Below are positions 28,701 to 40,700 of a DNA stretch of 64,000 bases, one piece after another. Both the position numbers and the translations under genes were made by a program. The notes beneath the pieces were generated by a model. That model searched no databases. It was not told the DNA's origin and was given only the letters and a program-made list of their open reading frames with translations. Location: NCBI GenBank assembly GCA_021229015.1, contig CM037782.1, forward strand, positions 57,843,518 through 57,907,517. The letters run 5' to 3'. Within the stretch, counting starts at the first letter, position 1. Every line of letters starts with the position of its first letter. Source of the stretch: Solen grandis. Its lineage: Eukaryota > Mollusca > Bivalvia > Adapedonta > Solenidae.

Positions 28701-31700
28701 AAACCCAAATATTGAATTATCATAGAGCTTCACTGTCATGCAAAGAATGTATTGCATTTCTATAAGATTGTAGCAAACAGATTATGTGGAAGCAAGTGTT
28801 AAGGCTGTAACTGGTATTACAGAGACGATGATCAGAACCCAGGATGCAGGTTATAACCGTGTGCGACACCAGCTGCCACTGACACAGATCGTAGTCGAGC
28901 AGGATGAGGACCCACTGGATCCAGGCTCGGCTAACATCACGCTGGGTCCTCTCGTCTGCTGGGGAAACAGTAATATAATCCTTTTATTTCTCTCTATGAC
29001 AAAGAGACAATTGATGAAAGCTTAATAACATTTTCCTCTCTGAAAATTTCTTAAGATTAATGCAGTTTCCTCTCACTTGCTTTTTACCCCAGCTTTTTTC
29101 TTTCCCCAGATAGTGCTCTTGCTCCCCAAAACATAGTATTAATGCCCCCCTATCTTGTTCCCAGAAAAAAAGGCCTTGAAGCACAAGGCAGGAAAAATGG
29201 TATAGTCATTTAGAATAAGAAATACTTTCGGTATGTTCTGGGTTTTCAATAGTTAGACATGGTGACAAGCATATTTCTTTGCCCTAAACTGCCATGGTTA
29301 TTTTTAGTTCATGTTTTAAAAGAGAGTTGATGCTAAGTTGTTTCAGACTTGTTGCTCAACCCTTTTGCATTGTTTTAATGTATTATTTGTACTTTTAGTG
29401 TAATATATATGCCATAATTCATTCTGTTTAAATGTAAACATTAGGCAATGTGTGTAATGTGGATTCTGAGAAAACCAACAACAAATCTTGTTCATTTTAT
29501 TGTCATACAGGGCATCAGATATCAGATAAGAGTGTGACATTCAGTTCTGCAGAAGGGTATCTGAGGAGTCAGCCATGGCAGTCTGGTGACCTGCAACTGG
29601 GGTTCCGGACACACCAGGACAGCGCCATACTGCTGTACCAGTCGGGTACCAGCCTCAACATCAATTACCTTATTGTATCCGTCACTTCAGGTAGGCATCA
29701 TGTGGACATGAAGGACAATAAGTCTGAGACAAATCATTTGTATATCAAAACTGTGTGTATAACTACTTGTTCATATTAGTTATCCTGCTGGTAAATTTTA
29801 TGATAAAGTGATTATGAGAAACGGAAACAATTTGATGGAAGCCATTTTCAGTATAAACAAATGAGTTTATTTTACGGGACCTCATGATGTACAGGAGAAA
29901 CTTGACAAGTGGTAATTGTTACCTAATGTTTGTTAGTTGGGAGAATTTTTACAGATGACATTGGTCCCCTGTGTTATTTGGAATGCGTGGACACAGTTGA
30001 GTAATGCCATGTTATAAGAATGCGTCACCTTTATCCTACCCCTCCTTAATGTAACTAACAGTCTAACAGTAATCTTATGCCATATAAATTAAATGGTTCA
30101 CCATATGATAAGCCACAGTGATGTAAGAATAGCTTTTAGTTTATCAAAATGTATGATGGCACAAATTTCAAAACAATATTTCACTGTACGGTATACGATA
30201 CAATACGTGATTTTTTTTCTTCAAATAAGTTACCCTGAAAATAAGATGCGCCTTATACGTAGCTGCGCCTAATCTGCTCATGTGTACGGTATATTGATCT
30301 ATGTATTCCATTCATAAAAGGGTTATAGCTTAACACAATTCAGTCGATATTCTGTTTGTTTTGCAGCTTCCACAGTGAAGTTCTTCTTCAAGTGGGGACG
30401 AAAAGAGTTGGAGGTGGATCTCCACAGTCCAGTACCGGTCAACAATGGTCAGTGGCATCAGATCACCATAGAGACTGACCGGTACAATGTGCGATGTATG
30501 CTGGACATGGTAGAAAAAATCATGGAGATCCCAGAAAATGTTCCCAAGGTCACAGCCTTTAGTGGGGACCTCTTCATAGGAGGGGTACCAGAATGGTTGG
30601 TTAATGTTCACAATATCTTCAAGAACTTCTTATTTTTTAATTTAATTTCAAGATATTTATAGTATGTACTGTGTTAGATAAAGACCTAATCAATTTTTTA
30701 GGGGAATAACTTTAATTAAAATCTTTCTATAGAAACATTAAATATGTATAACAATGAAATTTGCTTGAAAAGAGATTCATCAAACTTTCATGTCTATGAC
30801 AGATTTAAAGTCCCAGTATGTTACAACATAAAATTTACAAGAGAAAGACATATCTATCCTAATTTCAAAAGAGCAAAGCCTCAAATGATGCCAAATTAAC
30901 ATCTTAAAGCTTAATTAAGCCCACATAATGAAATATCTAATGAAAGAACACCAGAAATCCCCTGGAATCCTAAGCTATTCAGAAAGGTCACTATATGCTT
31001 TTATAGTGAGAATAGTTGCCAGGGCGTGTTCTGAAACACACTGTGCAGTAAAATCATGGATGGCTGGGCATATTTTGAGTGTTTCAATAGGTTGTGGACT
31101 TTTGTTTAAACTTGAAGAAATTTTGTTACACTGTAGTAGAAGAGATAGGAAGAAATTCCATTGACTTCTGATAAAGTCTTCATATTTTAATTTTATTTTG
31201 ATGTTGAGAGCTGAATATAGAACAAGAAAGCCTAAACTTGTGATTTTATAAATGGTCTTTTCTCAAGGTCTTTCAAGAATGAAATTAACAAATCAGGGTA
31301 GTCTTTACAATGAAGGTGCATTTGCATTTGGCTCAAACAACCATTAATTAATGTGACTTTAAATATTTGACTGTTTAAAAAATGACACTAAAAGAAGAAT
31401 ATATACCTAAGAATTATAATAGAACAGAGTCCCTGCAGTACCGATGATGGCAGTCATTACTACATTGTATGTTACATTGACAGGTTCACGAAGGACATGG
31501 TGGTGGCAGACATTGGAGGTATAGTAGGCTGCATGAGAGGCCTCTACTACAACACCTTCAGCTACCCTCTTACTGGCCTCATTGATTCAAGGTAGGCCCC
31601 ACTACATCATTTTTATGTCCCTGGATCAATTGATTGGGGCATATTGTCTTTGGTCTGTCTGTTTGTTTGTTTGTTTGTTTGTCACAAAACTTTTACCTTT

Positions 31701-34700
31701 ACCATAACACGGAAGTCCTTCCACCTACAGCCTCCAAATTTCACAGGTGCATACACCTTGATGAGCTCTACAGCTAGGTGACCTTGTCCTTCAAATGACC
31801 TTGACCCCCAAGGTCTAGGGGTGGGGGACCTGGCGTTCTTTTGAACATAGCTTATTTCTGTTTGGATAAATGCTCTCTAGTTCATTGTCATTACTTCAGC
31901 TGAACTTCATAACTCTTTCCTAAAGAGCATAATTATACATGTATTTCAATGATTATGACATATCATGCCTGGCTGGCCTGTCATGTCTTATAACATGCAA
32001 AGTCATGAAAATGTATGTGATAAGCATTACAAATTAACCCTGGGTTACTGCCTTCACCTCATGAATATTCATGTACAAATTTTATTTTTTTTTGTGTATT
32101 ACAGGCCTATTTTCAATCGTTCCAGGTACTATATTATTATACCCCCCCGCAACGAAGTTAGGGGGGGGTATACTGGAATCAGGTTGTCCGTCCGTCCGTC
32201 CGTCCGTCTGTCCGTCCGTCTGTCCGTCCGTCTGTCCGTCCGTCCGTCTGTAGACACAAAATTCTGCGGACTACTCCTCCTAAACTTCTGGAAGGATTTT
32301 GATGAAACTTGCTGGCAATGATCCTTAGACATTGTATTAGCGCGTTATCTATATAGCATTGAGTTACCTCCCCTATTTACCAAGTTATGCCCCTTTGATG
32401 ATTTTTGCATTACAAACTTCTGCGGACTACTCCGCCTAAACTACTGGAAGGATTTTAATGAACTTGCTGCAATGATCCTTAGACATTGTAAGCGCGTTAT
32501 CTATATACATTGGTTACCTCCCCTATTTACCAAGTTATGCCCCTTTGATGATTTTTGCATTACAAACTTCTGCGGACTACTCCTTCTAAACTACTGGAAG
32601 GATTTTGATGAAACTTGCTGGCAATGATCCTTAGACATTGTATAAGCGCGTTATCTATATATCATTGAGTTACCTCCCCTATTTACCAAGTTATGCCCCT
32701 TTGATGATTTTTGCATTACAAACTTCTGCGGACTACTCCTTCTAAACTACTGGAAGGATTTTGATGAAACTTACTGGCAATGATCCTTAGACATCTATAT
32801 AGCATTGAGTTACCTCCCCTATTTACCAAGTTATGCCCCTTTGATGATTTTTGCATTACAAACTTCTGCGGACTACTCCTTCTAAACTACTGGAAGGATT
32901 TAGATGAAACTTGCTGGCAGTGATCCTTAGACATTGTATAAGCGCGTTATCTATATATCATTTGGTTACCTCCCCTATTTTCCAAGTTATGCCCCTTTGA
33001 TGATTTTTGCATTACAATTTTCTGCAGACTACTCCTCCCATTGGATTACCTCCCTTTTTTATAGTTATGCCCCTTTGATGATTTTTGCTTTACAATTTTC
33101 TGCAGACTACTCCTCCTAAACTACTGGAGGGATTTCAATGAAACTTGCTGTCATTAACCACATTTTTTTGTCCCTTTGATGGTATTTGTTTTACAATTTT
33201 CTTCCATTGATAGATTTCAGTGAATCTTAATGATATTTATCCATAGACATAGGTATATCCATAGGTATGTGTTACAAAGGATCACTAGATTTCCATGTAG
33301 TTGGCACATATGTCCTCTATATACGTATTAAGATGGAGTGTTGCATACAAGAATTCTGATTTCATGCTCCAAAGCCATGTTTGACAAAAACACTTGCGGG
33401 GGGGTATTAGTAAGCCCTTAGGCGACAGTTCTAGTTTTTTATAATAATTTTATATGGAGAAGAAAATTAGATTTTATATTTTGTTCTTATCTTTATTTGA
33501 TTGTGTGTTAATTTTACATGTGTTTTTTATTTTTAATAAAATATGTTAAAACTAATTGTTTAAGATTTAAGATTCAAACAATATTATGCATGTAACTGTA
33601 CCTAAATGATCCAATTGATTGCATTAAATTTTTTTTACATAACTAGGAACTGTTGCCATGGAGGTCAGTAGTAATCCGTCAGTGGTAACAGTAGGTTCAT
33701 ACATCATTAAAGGGACTGGTCCCAGTAGCTCAAAACCAAGAGGCCATCGATCTATGAACAAGATATAGCAAAAATGTTACAAATGTATGGTTAGTTGTAA
33801 TATATCCCTTGCTTGATATCAGCAAATTAGGGTAATTCCAGGACTGGTTGGCCAAATGTCAGGATAATGTGACTCAGTATGATAATATTCCATGCCTAGT
33901 TACATTTGTATATAAATGTACCTGTTGGATGAATCATTAGATGGACATTGTATTGTCAGCTGGTGATTGTTTCAGTACCGAGCATGTGTTGCGTAAGTGT
34001 ATGGCATCATGCTGGCCCAACCCGTGTCAGAATGGTGCGGAGTGCGAGGAGAAGTGGGGCTCATACCAGTGTAACTGTGTCAACAAGTGGGCCCATTCTG
34101 GATACAACTGTGAAATAGGTACACTCTCATAATACTTCTGATTGGCTAATTTGGGTTATACAGCTATTTCTATTGGTTGATTTGAATCTAAAGTCTGATT
34201 GATTAATTAGGATGTTATGGCTTTTCCTGTTTGTTGATATATATACTTGAAGGTACATTTTTGACCTTCAAGTATACAGAAAAAGTGCTGGTGTTATTTG
34301 ATCAGTGTTCTATCTGATAGAGAAAAATATAGTACATTGTGATGCTTAATGTAATCAACAGATGCAATGTTATTCTGTTTTTCTATTTTTAAAGGTTAAA
34401 AATACACTAGACTATATCTAACAGTGATTTTCTAAATATCACTGCACAAGTAACTCTCATTAGATTAATATGTTATCAAATGATTTCATATTGCAATAAA
34501 TGTACTTTCAAATAAAATCATTTAGTCATGTTTGATTGTAGTTTTGACTGTACACTGTTCACACTGTTTTTCAGACATTAATTCCGACGCTGTTACCTTT
34601 ACGGGTACACCAGACTCGTACCTACATTTCCGGAAGTCAGTGAGGTCGCGTCTGCTGCAAGGTTCGGTGGTACTAAGCTTTCGGACACTGGAGCGGTACA

Positions 34701-37700
34701 TGCTCCTTCTATACGTTCACGATCACATGAACAACTTCCTGCAGGTGGAGGTTCAGGAGGGAAGGCACATCATCGCCAAGTTTAATCGCTTCAACTCCAT
34801 TCTTAGTCAGACTAAAACACTGGAAGGTAAAATTGTAGCATTATGTTGGTTTACTTGTAGATATTTGCAAATTTGATTAAGTCTGCTATATAGGCAGTGT
34901 GGTCTTCCAGGTTTTACAGATATTGGTATAAAAATGCATTTCCTTTCTGGGTATATAAACCTTTTACCTCATATAGACATGCTTTGATGCCTAGGCAAAC
35001 ACAGCGGACCCAGATCAGACAAATATGTCTGGTCAGGGTCTCCTCTGCTTCTCACACAGCAAAAGAAAAATCCATTGTTTCATGGATCAGTAAATTAATA
35101 TTCATCAAGTCATTAATTTGTATATGAATATTCATGAGGTAAAGGGTTAAGACTACAAATATTTTGCTGTACAATTTAGCACATCTTGTAGACACATTCT
35201 CTATAGTGGGGCCGCTGTGGCCGTGTGGTTACAGTCGTGGACTACAAATCTCTCAGCCCCTCACCGCTTTGGGTTCAAACTGGATTTTTCATGTGAGGAA
35301 GCTTTCCAGCTGGCTTATGGTAGGTTAGTGGTTCTACCCGGGTACCTCTGTGTACTCAGGGTCTTCCTCCACTTGTAATTAGCTGGACGTCGCTATATGA
35401 TTGAAATACTATCGCAGCGACGGTAAACCCCAATACAACAACAACAACATTCTCTATAGTCTGCTTCAGCAGTTCTCTACAGTAAGCTCATCTTGCTAAT
35501 TTTTTAAATGTTTTGCTTTTCTGAGTGTTTTATTTATCAAAAGTCATTTAAATAAAGTTGACATTCTTCTCGGATGTTACACAATTTTAATGATAGCTTT
35601 AACTTTCTCTGATTCGAAAGAAATTGTTGATGATATTGAAGACAACACTGATCATGTCCTTAAAGGTTATGTTGATGATGGTGAGTGGCACCAGGTCATC
35701 ATCGACAACGCTGACGGTTATATCAAGGTCATCGTTGACGTGGACAACGAGCCAACCCGGAACTCCTACAGGAAACAGGACTTAGAAGTATACTCCCAGA
35801 CACCCTTCAGCAGTGGTAAGTTTAACACTTTACAATACATTTAACATATGTAACCAGGTACTGTAAAATCCTACAGTCATAACTTGGTTTGAACTATGGA
35901 AATTAGGTTCTCTACCCATTGGCTACTATGTCTTAGTAGTGAATATACAGTTAATCCTGTGAACAAAGGCCACTCAAGGGTAACTAAGGCCTTTATCTGG
36001 AGATGACTACTACTGTGAAGTCATTAATTTTTAGTGGGACACTAATTTTTGTCAATTTTGTGGTTGGTTTTGTCCACGAATATTAATCCCCACGAAAACA
36101 TGGCTCTTATATAGACCTCACATTTTCTAGATATAGATCCACAAATAATTGTACCCACGAATTTCCCTTAGGTACATGATCAATGAAATTTAATGTCAAC
36201 GAAAATTATGATATTACAGTAATCAGTATTTTAAATCTCTATATATTCAGTGCTGGGACTTCAATTTTTAGCCTTTATTCTTAGATTTTATTATTCAAAG
36301 GTGACAGCTGATATTGGTTTAACTGTACTTTATTTACAGTATACATTTAGTTTATTGCATCTCTTTTTTCCACATATTAAATAATTATACATTCTTTTAT
36401 GGAATATAATGACAATATATGGGTTTGCTCCTGGGATGAAACATGTTTTTTTGTACCCTACAAGTTCAGGGGACTCTAAGTTTTCCCTCTGTCTGTCTTC
36501 CGTCCATCTGTCTGTCTGTCTGTCTGCAAAAAACTGGATTCTGTGATAATTAAACAAGAGGGGCCAAGATGGCCCTTGATCGCTCACCTGAGAAAGATGT
36601 TTATATCATTTTGAAAAAAAAAAAAGGAAGGCCCTTCCAAAAAATGCTAGAAAAATGTGAAAAGGACATAACTCCTAAATTAACTAGTCAATATCAATTA
36701 TAATTGAACCTGATTGCGAGATTATAGGCATAAACATTGTCTTAAAGTTAAAAAAATGAAGTTGGTAGAGAGTAAACAAAGTGAAATCTTGCATTTTTTT
36801 GTATTAAAGAGGCATAACTCCTGACCTAATTGCCATCTCAGCCAAATGAACTCATAGAATTATGTCATAACATGCAAAAGTTTGAAGATGATTGCTAAAT
36901 AATAAGATGCTAGAGTGTAACAAAGTGAAATCTGGCATTTTTTTATATTAAAAGGGGCATAACTCCTGACCTAATTGACCGATCTCAGCCATAATCGAAC
37001 TCAGTCGAGATATTATGGTCATAAGCATTGCCATAAAGTTTGAAGATGATTGCTCAATAGATGAAGATGCTAGAGTGTAAACAATGTGAAATCTGGCATT
37101 TTTTTTATATTAAAAGGGGTTTAACTCCTGACCTAATTGACCGATCTCAGCCATAATCAAACTCAATGGAAACATTATGATCATAAGCATTGCCATAAAG
37201 TTTGAAAATGATTGCTCAATAGATGAAGATGCTAGAGTTTAAACAAAGTAAAATCTGGCATTTTTTTAATATTGAAAGGGGCTTAATTCCTGACCTAATT
37301 GACCGATCTCAGCCATATTCAAACTCAATTGAGACATTATGGTCATTAACATTGTCTTAAAGTTTGAAGATGATTGCTTAAGAAAAGGTGATAGAGTGTA
37401 AACACTAAATTGTTGACGCCGCATGCCGCACGACGGACGACGGACACTCACGGGATCACAATAGCTCAGGGTGAGCTAAAAAGAACTTAGAATATTTTGA
37501 TGAAACTGATGGACTGATGGCAGTATGGAGATTATGCACATCATTTTATTTTGTCCCTATGTTGAAAAATATGGTTGCTTTGGCAACAGATAAACATGAA
37601 ATATTGCATAAAAATTGGATGCAGTGATAAATCAAAAAGTACTTAGAATATATTGATGGAACTTGAAAAATGCAGCCTGATTGGGACTGAAAGGCCTTTC

Positions 37701-40700
37701 GTTTACATGTTGACTGAAAGTGTTACCATCTTAGTTACTGGGCTGCTTACATAAAACTTTCACTGACGTGAATGTTGCAGTCATATACTCTGCCAATTTG
37801 GAATTCCTGATTGCTTTGTTAATGATATATACATGGGTGGTATCAGTGAACTACTTATTTACTGTTATGGTCCCATGTTGCTTGCCAAATTTAACAGGAT
37901 GACCAGGATTGCCCAAGCTTCAAACTTGAAGGATTTCTCTCTTATAGGATGAGTGCTTTATTGACTGAGCTACCAAACTACTTAAAATCTTAAATCTTTC
38001 TGATACGTTGGTTAAATTTATAAACCCTGATCAGATTGCAATTGATGTGAATTATATTGGTGTTTCTGTTGTAGAAGTATCATTAATTTTGGAAGGGAAT
38101 GAAAATCTTGCACCATTTTTTCATTCTTCTCACGCTATAATAACCAGTACTCCTATTCATATCCTGTTCGAAATTATTACTGTGTAAGAATTTTGATTTT
38201 TTTTGTTTCGTAACTAGTCTGATATATCAACTGATATCACCTCCTCTTATATACACAGGAGAGCTGGTGCAGCCGTTGCGACCCAAAGATGTACCAGATC
38301 CGGGGATAAATGTGTATGTGGGTGGGGTACCAGAAGAGATGTTGCGCAACACTGACAGGACTAGGTACTCATCTCTGACTGGCTGCTTACGTGGTCTGAA
38401 GATTGGAGATGTGGTCTTCAATTTACAGGAAAAGGCTGCCAAAACTACAGGTTAGTACTGCCACTTGGATGTATTATACTATTTTTGATACAGATTTTCA
38501 AAAGATATAGACTGATATTATATCAAGATTTATTATGTATGCCTTGCTTGGAGCTTGGCATGTGAGGGAGTTCCAGGACTGGTTAGTCCTGTATAAGGAA
38601 AATATGACTGAGTACGGTATCATGGATAATATGACTGAGTGTGGTATCATGGATAATATGACTGAGTGTGGTATCATGGATAATATGACTGAGTGTTGTA
38701 TCATAGATAATATGACTGAGTATGGTATCATGGATAATATGACTGAGTACGGTATCATGGATAATATGACTGAGTGTGGTATCATGGATAATATGACTGA
38801 GTATGGTATCATTGATAATATGACTGAGTGTGGTATCATGGATAATATGACTGAGTGTTGTATCATAGATAATATGACTGAGTGTGGTATCATGGATAAT
38901 ATGACTGAGTATGGTATCATTGATAATATGACTGAGTGTGGTATCATGGATAATATGACTGAGTATGTGGTATCATGGACAATATGACTGGGTATGGTAT
39001 CATGGATAATATTACTGGATATGTGGTATCATGGATAATATTACTGGATATGTGGTATCATGGATAATATGACTGGGTATGTGGTATCATGGATAATATG
39101 ACTGAGTGTGGTATCATGGATAATATGACTGATTGTGGTATCATGGATAATATGACTGAGTATGGTATCATGGATAATATGACTGAGTGAGGTATCATGG
39201 ACAATATGACTGGGTATGGTATCATGGATAATATTACTGGATATGTGGTATCATGGATAAAATGACTGAGTATGGTATCATGGATAATATGACTGAGTGT
39301 GGTATCATGGATAATATGACTGAGTATGGCATCATGGATAATATGACTGAGTGTGGTATCATGGACAATATGACTGAGTGTGGTGTCAAACCACTTACCA
39401 ATGGTGTAATTTCACTTATGTGATAGCACTATATGAGTCTCATGTTGACAAAGTCCATAAATGTTGAATGTCAGTGGGACGTTATACCAAAGCAAACAAA
39501 ATTTATATTTTTATACAAAATTGTCACAATTACTATAAGTTATCCCAATGACTTAGATGATTATTACATAAACTTTTGACCTTGACATTGAATATGATAT
39601 TTGCTTAAAGATAACTTAGAGAAATGTTTAAAGAAGTTTAATATACACGATGATGTTTCATGATAATATTTAAACAGATAGGAATAAGCACCTGTGAATT
39701 ATATTCTTGTTTATTTTCTTATTTTGTAAAACAAATACTTCAAGCCTGACCTCCAGTGCCAAAAAATCACAAACATACCTCAATGTCAAATAGTTTAATT
39801 TGTCTTAAGTTTTATTTAAATGGCTTTGGCCCTTCGTGTTTGTGACCTTGACCTCTGTTCTTCATGTGTAAGTCAAACAACAGTAAACCTTGCCCTGTAT
39901 ATGTGTGACCTTGACCCTATTCTCCCTGCAGCTGTGTCGTCACAGTGTGAGGATGGGTGTGAGGACACTCCGTGTAAGAATGGTGGGATTTGCCTGGAGG
40001 AATGGCAGGACAGGAAGTACACCTGCGATTGTTCCACCAGCGAGTATGCCGGACCTACATGTAACATAGGTAGGTGTAACAATTACTCTTACAGGGATGA
40101 TTTGATCAATATTTTTCTATATCCAAAACAAAATGTTTTAGTAAATAATTTTGCCAAACCATTACCAAATGTTAAAAGATTATTTTTTTCCATGTGTACT
40201 TAAACTGCCCACAAACAGTATGTTTCACACTTTTTTGAGTAAACAAGGTCAACCATTGATTGCATTGTATTCCAGAATGGCTATTGGCTAATCTGATTGT
40301 ATAATTAGAACATATTCTGTAAATAGGAATTTTAAAATTAAAAGATTTAGCTTAGAAAGAGATTTCCAACTCCTATCTTTTGCTTAGCAATATTATGGCC
40401 CTCAGACATGTGATCTTGGTGTTTCTGCATGAACTGTATAATATTGTAAAATATATTATGTGCTTAAGAATAGGTTGGGGAAAAAATCTTATAGATATAT
40501 TTCTGTGTTTTCTAGAATCATCTGGGCAGTTTACAGGGCAGTCCATACTGCAGTACAAGTACTCACCGACTCGTGAAACTGAGGAGACATTGTCAGAGAC
40601 ACTGGAGCTGATCTTCAGGGCTGAAACAGACTCCATGGACAAAATGATCCTGGCCTTTATCTTCAGTGAAAGGTAAGGACACTCCATATCATCATCAGCA

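Noticed and set aside
32071..32332. Open frames with Arg/Ser/Pro repeats on both strands
   Set aside because: Translation of the (CCGT)n microsatellite in a satellite-bearing element.
38498..38987. Open frames of about 150 codons on both strands with regular repeats
   Set aside because: They are the 27-bp minisatellite read through; a unit divisible by three stays open in every copy. There is no start context or splice support.
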